This document shows, piece by piece, positions 1 through 9,179 of a stretch of DNA of 64,000 bases (position 1 is its first letter; every line of letters starts with the position of its first letter). Origin of the DNA: Betaproteobacteria bacterium LSUCC0117 (GTDB lineage: Bacteria; Pseudomonadota; Gammaproteobacteria; Burkholderiales; Burkholderiaceae_C); assembly GCA_030441535.1 (NCBI GenBank), contig JAUJFZ010000003.1, positions 310,001 to 374,000 on the forward strand, given 5' to 3'. Made by a program: the position numbers and the translations under genes. The notes under the pieces are model-generated. The model was not told where the DNA came from. It did no database searches and saw only the letters and a program-made list of their open reading frames with translations.

Positions 1-1273
1 CAACGATGGGGCAGCGCTCACCGCCGACATTGCGGTGGTACCACATCCATGCTTCGGGGTTGATCGGCTCGCCGACGGAACCCAAGATGCGCAGGCTGCT
101 GAGGTCACTGTTCTTAGGGTGCACCGCCTCATTGCTTTCTGCAGCCTTAATCAGGGAACGGATCGCGGTTGGGGCGGTGTAGAAGATGCTGCACTTGTGG
201 CGTTCAATCATCTGCCAGAAGCGACCGGCATTGGGATAGGTGGGTACACCTTCGAACACGATTTGCGTGGCGCCTGCAGCCAGCGGGCCATAGGCCACGT
301 AGGTGTGACCCGTGATCCAACCGATGTCTGCAGTGCACCAGAAAACATCGGTGGGCTTCAGATCGAACGTCCATTTCATGGTCATGCGCGCCCACAGCAG
401 GTAACCGGCAGTGGAATGCTGAACGCCCTTAGGTTTGCCTGTTGACCCAGAGGTGTAGAGCACGAACAGGGGATGCTCGGCGTTCACCACTTGGGGTGCG
501 CAGACATCGCTCTCTTTGGCCATCAACTCATGCATGAAATGATCGCGACCCGCCACCATGTTCACGCTGGAGGCCGTGCGTTGGTAGACGATGACCGACT
601 TGACGGCCTCGCAACCACCCAAAGACAGCGCTTCATCGACGATGCTTTTCAGTGGCAGCTCTTTGCCACCGCGCATCTGGAAATTGGCGGTCACCACCGC
701 GCAAGCACCCACGTCGATAATGCGTTCTTGCAAGGCTTTGGCGGAGAAACCACCAAACACCACCGAGTGTGTCGCGCCGATGCGGGCACAAGCTTGCATC
801 GCAACCACGCCCTCAATGGTCATGGGCATGTAGATGATCACGCGGTCACCGCAAGCCACGCCTTGAGACTTCAAAACATTGGCGAATTGCGAGACACGGC
901 CCAACAACTCTTTGTAGGTGATCTGAGTCACGGCGCCGTCGTCGGCTTCAAAAATGATCGCCGTCTTGTTCTCGGTCGGCGTGCCCATGTGGCGGTCCAG
1001 GCAGTTGGCGGAGGCGTTCAACTCGCCATCGCTGAACCACTTGTAAAACGGCGCGTTGCTCTCGTCGAGCACGGTGTTGAAGGGCTTGGTCCAGACCAGG
1101 TTGTCCTTGGCGCGTTTGGCCCAGAAACCCTCTAAGTCCGTAGCGGCTTCGTTCACCAGGGCTTCGTATGCTGCCATCCCAGAAACCGCTGCGCCGTCTT
1201 TGGCTGCGGCACTGGGCTCGAATACGCGGTTTTCAACCAAGGTGGATTCAATCGCCGAATTGCTACCTGACAT
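1..1273 (-). CDS. acs: acetyl-CoA synthetase (AMP-forming), C-terminal part cut by window edge
   Basis: Converts acetate, ATP and CoA to acetyl-CoA in the cytoplasm. About 424 residues of a usual ~650 are visible; the gene runs off the left edge. The start ATG at 1271-1273 follows a clear AGGAGAT ribosome site (rc of 1276-1282). The N-terminal region contains the conserved block leading to WFSDGELNASANCLDRH, and the adenylate-forming P-loop YTSGSTGKPKG lies near 424-457. It diverges from the fumarase gene, sharing a ~220-base upstream region. The catalytic C-terminal lysine region is outside the window. Long plus-strand frames opposite this gene are shadows. Confidence 0.95.
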   Translation of the reverse strand, partial: MSGSNSAIESTLVENRVFEPSAAAKDGAAVSGMAAYEALVNEAATDLEGFWAKRAKDNLVWTKPFNTVLDESNAPFYKWFSDGELNASANCLDRHMGTPTENKTAIIFEADDGAVTQITYKELLGRVSQFANVLKSQGVACGDRVIIYMPMTIEGVVAMQACARIGATHSVVFGGFSAKALQERIIDVGACAVVTANFQMRGGKELPLKSIVDEALSLGGCEAVKSVIVYQRTASSVNMVAGRDHFMHELMAKESDVCAPQVVNAEHPLFVLYTSGSTGKPKGVQHSTAGYLLWARMTMKWTFDLKPTDVFWCTADIGWITGHTYVAYGPLAAGATQIVFEGVPTYPNAGRFWQMIERHKCSIFYTAPTAIRSLIKAAESNEAVHPKNSDLSSLRILGSVGEPINPEAWMWYHRNVGGERCPIV

Positions 1274-1390
1274 GGGGTGATCTCCTTTAAGAATGAGGCC
1301 GTGCGCGCACAGTCGCACTTTGCAGATGGCTGCAACTGTGCATCGGCGCTCTTACGACCCACTTACACGATTTTTACCACCAAATGCCAG

Positions 1391-1423
1391 CGCACCCAAA
1401 CCGCACCCAAACCGCACCCAAAC
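1391..1423. repeat. 11-bp tandem repeat, three perfect copies
   Basis: The unit CGCACCCAAAC occurs three times head to tail, followed by a partial fourth copy (CGC). It lies in the 223-base region between the divergent acs and fumarase genes. That region otherwise shows no gene. The repeat may be neutral slippage or may affect either promoter; nothing in the sequence decides this. Confidence 0.85.
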
Positions 1424-1496
1424 CGCGCCGAAATCTGAGCGCTCTACAATTGGCGATTGATAACCCCGTCTTGAATTGCCCACCGAGAACCCGTTT

Positions 1497-3056
1497 ATGA
1501 CGCAAGCAACCACCATCAAAGAAGCCGATTTAATCGAATCAGTAGCCGCAGCGCTGCAGTACATCAGTTATTACCACCCTGCGGATTACATCAGCCACCT
1601 CGCCCGGGCCTACGACCGCGAGCAAGCCCCCGCAGCGAAAGACGCGATGGCGCAAATCTTGACGAACAGCTACATGAGTGCCACGGGTAAACGTCCGATT
1701 TGCCAGGATACGGGTATCGTTAACGTGTTCTTGAAGATCGGTATGGATGTGCGCTTTGAAGGCTTCAGTGCAGGGCTTGACGACGCGATCAACGGGGGCG
1801 TTCGCCGTGGTTACGCGATGGCCGGTAACCCACTGCGGGCAAGCGTCGTGGATGACCCGCAATTTAGCCGCAAAAACACAAAGGACAACACCCCGGCTGT
1901 CATCAGCGTGCAAATGGTGCCGGGCACTACGCTGGACGTCATCGTCTCCGCAAAGGGTGGCGGCAGCGAGAACAAATCGAAATTGGTCATGCTCAACCCC
2001 AGCGACTCTTTGGTCGACTGGGTCCTGAAAACAGTACCCACCATGGGCGCAGGTTGGTGCCCACCTGGCATGCTGGGTATTGGCATTGGCGGGACCGCTG
2101 AGAAGGCCATGCTGAGTGCCAAAGAGTCCTTGATGGAGGATTTGGACATGTACGAATTGCTGGAAAAATCCAGTAAAGGCCAGGTACTGACCCCCGTCGA
2201 AGAGCTCCGTTTGGAACTCTACGAGAAAGTCAATGCATTGGGCATTGGCGCGCAGGGTTTGGGCGGCCTCACCACGGTGCTTGACGTGAAAATCAAGCAG
2301 TATCCCACCCACGCTGCCAGCAAGCCTGTGGCCATGATTCCCAATTGCGCCGCCACACGCCACGCGCATTTCGTCATGGACGGCTCAGGCCCGGTCTACC
2401 TGACGCCACCGAGTTTAGACACCTGGCCCAAGGTCAATTGGATGCCCAACACGCAACAAAGTAAGCGGGTCGATTTGAATACCTTGACGAAGGAAGAAGT
2501 CGCCAGCTGGAAGCCCGGCCAAACCCTTTTGCTCAACGGCAAAATGCTCACGGGCCGCGATGCGGCGCACAAACGCATCAGCGACATGTTGGCAAAAGGC
2601 GAGCCGCTGCCGGTTGACTTTAAAAACCGCGTGATCTACTACGTGGGCCCCGTTGATCCGGTTGGCGACGAGGTCGTCGGTCCAGCGGGCCCGACCACCT
2701 CGACCCGGATGGACAAGTTCACCGAGATGATGTTGGCCCAAACGGGCTTGATTGCCATGGTGGGTAAAGCCGAACGCGGCCCCGCAGCGATTGAAGCCAT
2801 CCAAAAGCACCAAAGCGCCTACCTCATGGCGGTTGGTGGTGCGGCCTACTTGGTGTCAAAAGCCATCAAGGCGTCGAAGGTTGTGGCGTTTGCGGACCTG
2901 GGGATGGAGGCCATCTACGAGTTCGACATCGAAGACATGCCGGTGACCGTAGCAGTTGATGCAGGCGGCACCAGCGTGCACAACACCGGTCCCGCCGAGT
3001 GGCAAAAGCGGATTGCCTCAGGCGAATTCAAGTCGATTCCGGTGGTGCCGGCCTGA
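1497..3056 (+). CDS. fumA: class I fumarate hydratase (Fe-S)
   Basis: Interconverts fumarate and malate in the TCA cycle using an oxygen-sensitive [4Fe-4S] cluster. The 519-residue product has the usual length for the family, with the N-terminal cluster-binding half and the C-terminal beta domain fused. The three expected cysteine contexts are present: RPICQDTGI (near residue 69), GAGWCPPGMLGIGIGGT and IPNCAATRHAHF. ATG at 1497 is preferred over an in-frame TTG at 1476 because it begins MTQATTIKEAD, typical of the family. It is convergent with the transporter gene, with only 7 bases between the stops. The fumA versus fumB label is arbitrary. Confidence 0.95.
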   Translation: MTQATTIKEADLIESVAAALQYISYYHPADYISHLARAYDREQAPAAKDAMAQILTNSYMSATGKRPICQDTGIVNVFLKIGMDVRFEGFSAGLDDAINGGVRRGYAMAGNPLRASVVDDPQFSRKNTKDNTPAVISVQMVPGTTLDVIVSAKGGGSENKSKLVMLNPSDSLVDWVLKTVPTMGAGWCPPGMLGIGIGGTAEKAMLSAKESLMEDLDMYELLEKSSKGQVLTPVEELRLELYEKVNALGIGAQGLGGLTTVLDVKIKQYPTHAASKPVAMIPNCAATRHAHFVMDGSGPVYLTPPSLDTWPKVNWMPNTQQSKRVDLNTLTKEEVASWKPGQTLLLNGKMLTGRDAAHKRISDMLAKGEPLPVDFKNRVIYYVGPVDPVGDEVVGPAGPTTSTRMDKFTEMMLAQTGLIAMVGKAERGPAAIEAIQKHQSAYLMAVGGAAYLVSKAIKASKVVAFADLGMEAIYEFDIEDMPVTVAVDAGGTSVHNTGPAEWQKRIASGEFKSIPVVPA

Positions 3057-3063
3057 CGACTGG

Positions 3064-4359
3064 TTAGTCGTTAGTGGCTTGTGCGGCACGGCGACCCCGT
3101 GCCATGTCGAGCGGTATCAGGCAAAGCAGTCCTGCCACGAACAGGGCTGTGGTGGCAAAGATGGCGGTGCGCTGATCACCCTCGGTCGCCCATGTGATGG
3201 CGCCATACATGACCGGACCAGCAATCGCTGCCAATCGGGTTGCGAAAGACCAGAGCCCATAGAACTCGGCCAGTTGGTGCGCTGGCGCCAGTAAACCCGC
3301 CATCGCACGCCCACTGGACTGACTGGAGCCCATACAAATACCGGCCAACCAAGCCGCGCCCCAGAAGGTGGCTTTGTCGGTGGCCAACCCGGCCCAAACG
3401 CAGGTGACTGCCCATCCCACCAGCGTCAACGCCAAGGTGAGTCGGTGACCGATGCGGTCTTGCACATAGCCAAATGCCAGCGCGCCAGCCATTGCCGCCG
3501 CATTGATCACAAACACCAAAATCATGACCTCATCGGCCTGAAAACCAATAACCTGTTGGGCATAAATAGCGGCCAAAGTGATCGCCACCGCAACACCACC
3601 TTGATAGAAAAACGCGCTGGTCAGTAACCAAGAGAAATCGCGATACTGGCGCGAAGCCTGCCACGTCGACCGCAGTCGAGCCAAAGAGGCTCGCACGCCC
3701 GACGCCTGAGCGACCGCCACTTGAGGCTCGGCGCGCTCCTTCAGTAAAGCGAAAGTGAAGAGCGAAGCAGCGCCATACATCCCTGCGGTGATCAACATAG
3801 TGACTGGTACAAAATCGCCCGCCGTTTCGCCCCGCGCTTGGGCGCTCAGCACGTAGGCGAGGCACAGACCCAGGGTCAGCATTCCGCCGGCATAACCCAG
3901 GCCCCAGCCCCAGCCGCTGACCTTGCCAATTGCTTCGGGTGTTGCGATTTCAGGCAAAAAAGCATAGGACGTGGACTCGCCCCAGCTGTAGGTTGTATTC
4001 GCCAAAATCAGCAGCACAATGGCCAGCCACAAGTCTCCTGGGCCTACCAATGCAAGCGCAGCTGTGGTCAAAACACACAGCGCCGTTACCACCGCCAACA
4101 GACGTTTCTTGGCAGCGCGTAAATCAGCCCAGGCGCCGAGCGCGGGCATGGTCAACATGACCAGGGCATAAGACACACCCAAAGTGGCTGTCCATGCAAA
4201 GGCGCCCCATGGCGCACCTTGCGCGACGGCACCGACAAAATAAGCTGAAAAAACCGCCGTGATCACGACGGTCGTGAAGCCCGAATTGGCGAAGTCGTAC
4301 ATCGCCCAACCGAATACCTCGCGCTTGGCGACGCCTGGCTGGCGTGCTTGCGGCTTCAT
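3064..4359 (-). CDS. MFS transporter, UMF1 (Atg22-like) family
   Basis: A 431-residue inner-membrane protein with about 12 hydrophobic segments. The N-terminus REVFGWAMYDFANSGFTTVV is the signature of the UMF1 family, the bacterial relatives of the vacuolar effluxer Atg22. A second family-like region, TYSWGESTSYAFLPEIA, follows around residue 120. Members are usually annotated as efflux permeases, often guessed to export amino acids or small metabolites; the substrate is unknown. It is followed downstream only by the convergent fumarase gene, and the next minus-strand gene (DUF6806-like) ends 24 bases upstream of its start, so the two may be cotranscribed. Confidence 0.85.
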   Translation of the reverse strand: MKPQARQPGVAKREVFGWAMYDFANSGFTTVVITAVFSAYFVGAVAQGAPWGAFAWTATLGVSYALVMLTMPALGAWADLRAAKKRLLAVVTALCVLTTAALALVGPGDLWLAIVLLILANTTYSWGESTSYAFLPEIATPEAIGKVSGWGWGLGYAGGMLTLGLCLAYVLSAQARGETAGDFVPVTMLITAGMYGAASLFTFALLKERAEPQVAVAQASGVRASLARLRSTWQASRQYRDFSWLLTSAFFYQGGVAVAITLAAIYAQQVIGFQADEVMILVFVINAAAMAGALAFGYVQDRIGHRLTLALTLVGWAVTCVWAGLATDKATFWGAAWLAGICMGSSQSSGRAMAGLLAPAHQLAEFYGLWSFATRLAAIAGPVMYGAITWATEGDQRTAIFATTALFVAGLLCLIPLDMARGRRAAQATND

Positions 4360-4382
4360 GCGTGCACGCTCTGACTAGCGGT

Positions 4383-5009
4383 TCAGTGCAGGTGACGCGG
4401 TTTGCGTCCACCAGCGCCATGGCCTGAGCCACCGCGGGGTGAGCGGCCAATCTGCATGGAGGTTTCGAGGTCGTTAAAGCGCTGCTGGAACAGCGCGTCG
4501 ATCACGCCAACGATGGGGCTAAGCTCGGATGCATCGAAGTGACGCTCCATCACATGAACCACATCCTGCACCAGCATATCTCGCTGAATTTCCATGATGG
4601 CCAGCGGCGTAGGGCCCACAAAACACATTAAAAAGTCGTCTCGCGACTCCCCTTCTGGGCCACGCCCTGCGCCCTCTTCGTCGTCAAACTCGGTGTCGTA
4701 GAACGAGACCTCAATGGCAGCCCCTCGCTCGGCAATATCGTTGAGGCCCATGCAGGTGTCTTCGATGGCTTGGCGAAAATCCTCATCGCCCGCCACCGTC
4801 CAGCATATTTGCAGCTTGTGCGCGATGGGGTCGAAATGCAAACCTGGCTCCTCCTCGTAGCTGCTGGCCGCACCCGCTAAAAAAGAATCGGCGCCACTGT
4901 ATTTCCACAAAGGCATCAATGCTTCTTGTACTTGCTCGACTGTCGCATTGGGACTGAGCACCACATCCCCGTGAACATGGATTTCAAACGGCGCTTGATA
5001 ACGAGCCAT
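4383..5009 (-). CDS. uncharacterised conserved protein (probably DUF6806)
   Basis: A 208-residue soluble acidic protein without signal peptide or membrane segment. The C-terminus is glycine- and histidine-rich (RSPRGGSGHGAGGRKPRHLH). I recognise it as a type common in Burkholderiales, which I believe is DUF6806, but the function is unknown. ATG at 5009 sits 9 bases after GGAAGG; an in-frame TTG at 5018 lies too close to that site. It is upstream of and in line with the UMF1 transporter gene. Confidence 0.7.
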   Translation of the reverse strand: MARYQAPFEIHVHGDVVLSPNATVEQVQEALMPLWKYSGADSFLAGAASSYEEEPGLHFDPIAHKLQICWTVAGDEDFRQAIEDTCMGLNDIAERGAAIEVSFYDTEFDDEEGAGRGPEGESRDDFLMCFVGPTPLAIMEIQRDMLVQDVVHVMERHFDASELSPIVGVIDALFQQRFNDLETSMQIGRSPRGGSGHGAGGRKPRHLH

Positions 5010-5072
5010 AAACAACAACCTTCCGAGCGATCTAGATCCGTGATGAGCTTCATCATAACGCCGTAAACCAAC

Positions 5073-5101
5073 AAAAAAGCACTCCTTTTGGGAGTGCTTT
5101 T
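5073..5101 (-). terminator. rho-independent terminator of tRNA-Leu
   Basis: An inverted repeat, GCACTCC / GGAGTGC, with a TTTT loop region lies just downstream of the tRNA on the minus strand. It is followed on that strand by a run of six T. Position and direction fit termination of the tRNA transcript. Confidence 0.85.
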
Positions 5102-5127
5102 CAAGGATTGGCTTAGTCGGCCTGATT

Positions 5128-5220
5128 TGGTGCCTCGGGCCGGAATCGAACCGGCACGCCCGCTATGAACGAAGCGACGGATTTTAAGTCCGTTGTGTCT
5201 ACCAATTTCACCACCGAGGC
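5128..5220 (-). tRNA. tRNA-Leu (anticodon UAA)
   Basis: On the minus strand the sequence folds as a class II tRNA. The acceptor stem is GCCTCGG / CCGAGGC with an encoded CCA end (5128-5130). The anticodon stem ACGGA / TCCGT holds loop CTTAAAA, giving anticodon TAA. There is a long variable arm and a GGTTCGATTCC T-arm. The length is 93 bases with CCA. No integrase gene or duplicated tRNA end is seen nearby. Confidence 0.96.
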
Positions 5221-5317
5221 ATACCCAATATTATGGCACCTCAAGCGTGGCTATTTCGGTGCCAATGTCACATGATAAAAATTTAACCGCGGCGACACGG
5301 GCCCGCAACCGCTTATC

Positions 5318-6088
5318 ATGCAACGCATGATTTATTGGTTCAAAATTTTGCCGGCTCTGTTGATGCCAACCACAATTGTCGCGGCTTTGCTGGTTGCCAG
5401 CTTGCTCTTCAAGCGGCGTGCCCTCGCCCTACTCGCGCTGTTGCTTCTGGGTCTCTCATCAAACGCTTTTGTTGCCAACCACATGATGGCGTTCGCAGAG
5501 CGTGGCCGACTGCATCAGGCGCCTGATCAGTTGCCGCCCGTCGACGCGATCGTGGTGCTGAGTGGCATGATCCGAGACGTCGCAACAGCGCAAGGCGGTA
5601 CGGTGCCAGAGTGGGGCGATGCTGCGGATCGATTTGAAGCTGGCATCACCCTGATGCAGCTTGGCAAAGCGCCAGTGATTGCGTTTACAGGTGGCCGTTT
5701 ACCCTGGTCAGCCACGGATGAAACGGAAGGTTCGGTGTTGAGGTCACGGGCGATTGCGCGAGGCGTCAACCCCAGCCAGATCTACCTGACGACCGACGTA
5801 GAAAATACCGCGCAAGAGGCAGCGGCAATTAAACAATGGCTTGCAAGCCGCCATGAGAACACGCAACCACGCGTCCTGTTGGTGACCTCGGCGTTTCACA
5901 TGACTCGGGCGCAAAGCCTGTTTGCGCGCGCCGGGCTCTCAGTGGTGCCGTATGCGGTGGATTTTCAAAACGGAGCCGGCGCCCTCAGTCCATCCGACTG
6001 GTTTCCGAACGCAAACGCGCTGGGTAAGTTCGAAACCGCTTGGCGCGAGATTCTAGGCCAGGCGTTTTACGCAATACGCTACTTTTAG
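5318..6088 (+). CDS. YdcF/ElyC-family membrane protein (DUF218)
   Basis: A 256-residue protein with two N-terminal hydrophobic segments (about residues 8-28 and 33-52) and a DUF218 domain. Visible family motifs are DAIVVLSG at the start of the domain, TTDVENTAQEAAAI in the middle and LLVTSAFHMTRAQSLFARAG toward the end. In E. coli ElyC is linked to envelope and peptidoglycan integrity; the biochemical activity of the family is unsettled. The gene stands alone downstream of tRNA-Leu and its stop overlaps the stop of the convergent lipoprotein gene. In-frame ATG codons at 5318 and 5327 are both possible starts. Confidence 0.8.
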   Translation: MQRMIYWFKILPALLMPTTIVAALLVASLLFKRRALALLALLLLGLSSNAFVANHMMAFAERGRLHQAPDQLPPVDAIVVLSGMIRDVATAQGGTVPEWGDAADRFEAGITLMQLGKAPVIAFTGGRLPWSATDETEGSVLRSRAIARGVNPSQIYLTTDVENTAQEAAAIKQWLASRHENTQPRVLLVTSAFHMTRAQSLFARAGLSVVPYAVDFQNGAGALSPSDWFPNANALGKFETAWREILGQAFYAIRYF

Positions 6089-6381
6089 CGCAATACGGCA
6101 GCGTTGGTGACGGGGGTGTTGAGGTTGACGATTTCAGCGCGTTTAGTCGTCGCGCTGACGCACACACTTTGGCTGTCCAAGGCGCGGAACATCGAGCAGT
6201 CTTGACCGGCCACGCCGCTGACCGCGTGGTCTGATGGGGTTTTACCGGTGGTGCCCCATACCGCCAAGCTGGCAATCGTCGCCGGGGCGGTCAACAAGGC
6301 GCCGCAACCAGACAGCGGCACCCCGATGGCTACCACGGCGAGGGTTATCAAACGCCTAAAAGTCACAGGCCTATCAATCAT
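6085..6381 (-). CDS. small putative lipoprotein
   Basis: About 98 residues. The N-terminus has a basic stretch, a hydrophobic segment and a lipobox (PLSGC), so it is probably a signal-peptidase II substrate anchored in an outer or inner membrane. The mature part has two further cysteines (GQDCSMF, SVCVSA) that could form a disulfide. No family is recognised. ATG at 6381 is chosen; an upstream in-frame TTG at 6387 is possible. The stop overlaps the convergent DUF218 gene by four bases. Confidence 0.65.
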   Translation of the reverse strand: MIDRPVTFRRLITLAVVAIGVPLSGCGALLTAPATIASLAVWGTTGKTPSDHAVSGVAGQDCSMFRALDSQSVCVSATTKRAEIVNLNTPVTNAAVLR

Positions 6382-6391
6382 TTTCAATATA

Positions 6392-6437
6392 AATCAACCA
6401 TATAGCCATTAAAAGTGAGGCTAATCATGGGTTGATT
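6392..6437. promoter_or_regulatory. inverted repeat upstream of lipoprotein gene
   Basis: AATCAACC (6392-6399) is repeated in inverse orientation as GGTTGATT (6430-6437). The arms are 30 bases apart in the gap between the lipoprotein gene and the upstream DUF1501 gene. It could be an operator or a weak RNA stem; there is no T-run, so it is not a standard terminator. Confidence 0.35.
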
Positions 6438-6494
6438 ATAGGCATGCGATTGATTTCGACAAGCCCCGGCAATGAATCAACTTCAGCCAGCCCC

Positions 6495-7667
6495 CTAACC
6501 GAGGCCAAACAGCCCATTCAACGCGGGGTGCGGTTTGAAATCCAAAACGCCGCCAGAGGTGATTTGTGTGGGCGACAGCGCCAGTGACCGCTCCAAGACT
6601 TTGGCGTAGACCGCGTTGATGTCGATGGTTGCGGGTAAGTCGCGCTCTTCAAACAGGGCGCGCTTTTCAAGACCGCGCCAATCGGCGTACACCTTGGATT
6701 CGGTCACCAAACCACCCGCAAGGAAGCAGCAAGTACCGACGCCATGGTCCGTGCCTGTTGTGCCGTTTTCTGCCGCTGTGCGACCAAACTCAGTTACGGT
6801 GACAACCAAACTGTGCGCCCAGCGCTCACCCATGGCCTCCTTGAAAGAGGCGACTAGGGTGTCAAGATCCCTCAGACGGTCCGCGTGTCCGCCTTTCTCC
6901 GCACCCTGGCTCGCATGGGTATCGAAGCCATTGCGCATATCAATCAAGCCGACACGGGGGCCACCGTCCTCTCGCATTTGTGCGGCGGCTACTCGTGCCA
7001 ACCCACGCATGGACTTCGCATCTTCAAACGCCTCTTTTCCCATACCGCGTGTTTGCATGCCGTCGTTGGCCAATTGAATAGCGTCGGTGAACGGCGCCAA
7101 CAGCGGCTCATTGGCCCAAAGCTTTTTGACGGCATCGGTATCTGTGGCGCGCAACATCGGCATCCAATTGGGAAAGTCGGTTGTCGCACGCGTATTACCG
7201 CGCAGAATCAGCGGCATCGGAATGGAAATGGCAACGCCGCTGTCGATCGCGGCACGCTCCATGCCGCGCCCGACCCAGCCTGAATTGACGGCATAAGGGG
7301 TCATGATGCCGGTTTGCATCACATCTTGCCCCTCAAAGTGGGAGCGCCCGGTGTAGGCAAACCCTGTACTGTGCACGACCGCCAAATGCCCCTCGCCCCA
7401 CAGGCGGTGCAAGGTACCCAACGCTGGATGCAGACCAAAGTCAGCATTCAAACGCAAGGCCTTTTGAATGCCGATGGTGGGACGAATTTGGTCGTAGTCA
7501 CGGTCCCCAATCGGCGGGGCCGCTGTCAAGCCGTCCATACCCCCACGCAGCAAGACATACAGCACCCGTGGCGTGTCGACGGCATCATTTGCCCAAGTTG
7601 AGGGGATGCCAGTAAAGCTGAGGGTAGCTAACCCCGCGGTCTTTAAAAGGAATGTTCTGCGTTGCAT
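6495..7667 (-). CDS. DUF1501 family protein with Tat-like signal
   Basis: A 390-residue secreted protein. The N-terminus QRRTFLLKTAGLATLSF resembles a twin-arginine signal. The body carries DUF1501 features: VLLRGGMDGLTAAPPIGD near the start, HSTGFAYTGRSHFEGQDVMQ, and VVTVTEFGRTAAENGTTGTDHG in the C-terminal half, which aligns the family with alkaline phosphatase/sulfatase-like folds. It is 3 bases downstream of the DUF1800 gene; these two families are usually paired in one operon. The function is unknown. Confidence 0.85.
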   Translation of the reverse strand: MQRRTFLLKTAGLATLSFTGIPSTWANDAVDTPRVLYVLLRGGMDGLTAAPPIGDRDYDQIRPTIGIQKALRLNADFGLHPALGTLHRLWGEGHLAVVHSTGFAYTGRSHFEGQDVMQTGIMTPYAVNSGWVGRGMERAAIDSGVAISIPMPLILRGNTRATTDFPNWMPMLRATDTDAVKKLWANEPLLAPFTDAIQLANDGMQTRGMGKEAFEDAKSMRGLARVAAAQMREDGGPRVGLIDMRNGFDTHASQGAEKGGHADRLRDLDTLVASFKEAMGERWAHSLVVTVTEFGRTAAENGTTGTDHGVGTCCFLAGGLVTESKVYADWRGLEKRALFEERDLPATIDINAVYAKVLERSLALSPTQITSGGVLDFKPHPALNGLFGLG

Positions 7668-7670
7668 GGC

Positions 7671-9152
7671 TTAGCTCCACAAAATATCGGGACTGGCGAA
7701 AAAAGCAACCAACCCCAGTCGCAAATCATTGAACATATCAGCCTGCTTGAAAAGCGGTAAAGCCGGCGATTCGGGGGATAGGTCGCGACGTGCCGCCATG
7801 CTGACTTTGACCCGCATGTCAAGGCTGCGACCCGCGCGTCGCTCTTCACCGCCAATCACACTCAACACCCGCAGGCGGCGATCGAGCATTTCCTTGGATA
7901 TCCAATCAATCGAGCGTATGGGCCATCCGTTCGGTTGCGGGCAGCGCGGTATCTCTTGACCCAGATCACCCAGCAGGTAGGGCGTTTTGATGCCGCGTAC
8001 CTCGCGCGTCAATGGGATGGTGCGCGGTGGCTCGGCGCCCGCCAAGGTCAGAACCTGCAAGAACCACGTCTCTGGCGATGCAAATTTTCGTGTCGTCTCA
8101 ATCGTCTCCCAACAGGCCGCAATGACGGCTTGATGGACGGTCGGTAAGTCGCCCTTGCTGTTGATGAACGCCGCCTCTACCTTCGCGACGGCTTCGGCAG
8201 GTGGGTCATCGTCGATAAAGTAAACACACAGCTTATGCGCCAGATGCCGGGCTGTCGCCGGGTGGTTTGCCAAATCAGTGACCAGATCCTCAAGTTTCGC
8301 CGACGGCTTAAAAAACGCGGTGTATTTTTTGCCCAATACGGTTTGTGAGCCGGGCTCGTGGCGATCGAAATCAAAGTAGGTGCCCAGCCGCTGGCCCTTG
8401 TGCCATTTGTCTGGTTTCATGTCCCGCCATCCCGTCAGGATCAGCGTGGTGCCCTCAACGTCTTGCTGCGTATAACCAGCGCTGGGGCTGATCGTAAACA
8501 GCTCAAGCAGCTCACGCCCCAAGTTTTCGTTGATGCTGTCGGTGGTCCACTTTTCACGGGCGGCTTTTGAACGAGGCCCCGTGTTGCGGTTGTTATCCAA
8601 ATACACCAGCATCGAGGGATGTGTAACGGCCTGCCACAGCATTTCGCGGTAGCTGCCCATCATCAGCGGGCGCAGCGCACGCTGATAAGGGCCGATCAGT
8701 GTGTCGTTGTTCTGGTTCCCCGGCGCCACCATGAAGTGGTTGGTCCAAAAATGCCAAAACCGCTCAAACACAGGCGCGCCGCCAAACAGCGCGGTAGTCT
8801 CCCGCGCTTGGACTTCTTTCCAATGTTCTAAGCGCCAATACGGGGTCCCCACCGTACGCTCCCGATAGGCTTCGTACTCGCGTGGGCTCAGGGACTTGGC
8901 TTTTTCGAAGGACTCTTTCTCAATGCGTTGATGGTCGACAAACGCGTGCATGACCTCGTCCATGTCGCTCAGTAGCTTCATGTCCGCAGGTAAGTCAGCG
9001 CGGCGCGTCCCGTCGCGCTCAAGGATGTCGATAGGGGGCACGCTTCGCAACTGGCTCATTGCCCAAGCGACCGGATCCTCGGGTAGGCTTTGACCGCCGG
9101 GCAAACCGAAGGCGACGCGCCGGGTGAATTTCGAAATCAGTTGTTGCTGCAT
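7671..9152 (-). CDS. DUF1800 family protein
   Basis: About 493 residues. Family landmarks are FTRRVAFGLPGG near the N-terminus, FWHFWTNHFMVAPGNQNNDT in the middle, and NLGRELLELFTISPSAGYTQ followed by LILTGWR. ATG at 9152 with a G-rich ribosome site is preferred over an in-frame TTG at 9164. It forms a two-gene unit with the downstream DUF1501 gene. The biochemical role of DUF1800 is not established. Confidence 0.85.
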   Translation of the reverse strand: MQQQLISKFTRRVAFGLPGGQSLPEDPVAWAMSQLRSVPPIDILERDGTRRADLPADMKLLSDMDEVMHAFVDHQRIEKESFEKAKSLSPREYEAYRERTVGTPYWRLEHWKEVQARETTALFGGAPVFERFWHFWTNHFMVAPGNQNNDTLIGPYQRALRPLMMGSYREMLWQAVTHPSMLVYLDNNRNTGPRSKAAREKWTTDSINENLGRELLELFTISPSAGYTQQDVEGTTLILTGWRDMKPDKWHKGQRLGTYFDFDRHEPGSQTVLGKKYTAFFKPSAKLEDLVTDLANHPATARHLAHKLCVYFIDDDPPAEAVAKVEAAFINSKGDLPTVHQAVIAACWETIETTRKFASPETWFLQVLTLAGAEPPRTIPLTREVRGIKTPYLLGDLGQEIPRCPQPNGWPIRSIDWISKEMLDRRLRVLSVIGGEERRAGRSLDMRVKVSMAARRDLSPESPALPLFKQADMFNDLRLGLVAFFASPDILWS

Positions 9153-9179
9153 GCAGCCCCCCAATGAATCATGCGGGAT

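Noticed and set aside
35..1135. Long plus-strand ORFs (35-445 and 473-1135)
   Set aside because: They lie antisense to acs, whose conserved motifs read on the minus strand; the translations are low-complexity His/Ala-rich shadows.
1539..2369. 276-codon minus-strand ORF
   Set aside because: Antisense to the fumarase gene, whose cluster cysteines and family motifs are intact on the plus strand.
3056..3071. Small hairpin ACGACT-GGTT-AGTCGT between fumA and the UMF1 gene
   Set aside because: No T-run follows in either direction, so it is not supported as a rho-independent terminator.
5128..5220. tRNA-Leu as a genomic-island attachment site
   Set aside because: No integrase, direct repeat of the tRNA 3' end or foreign gene block is seen nearby.
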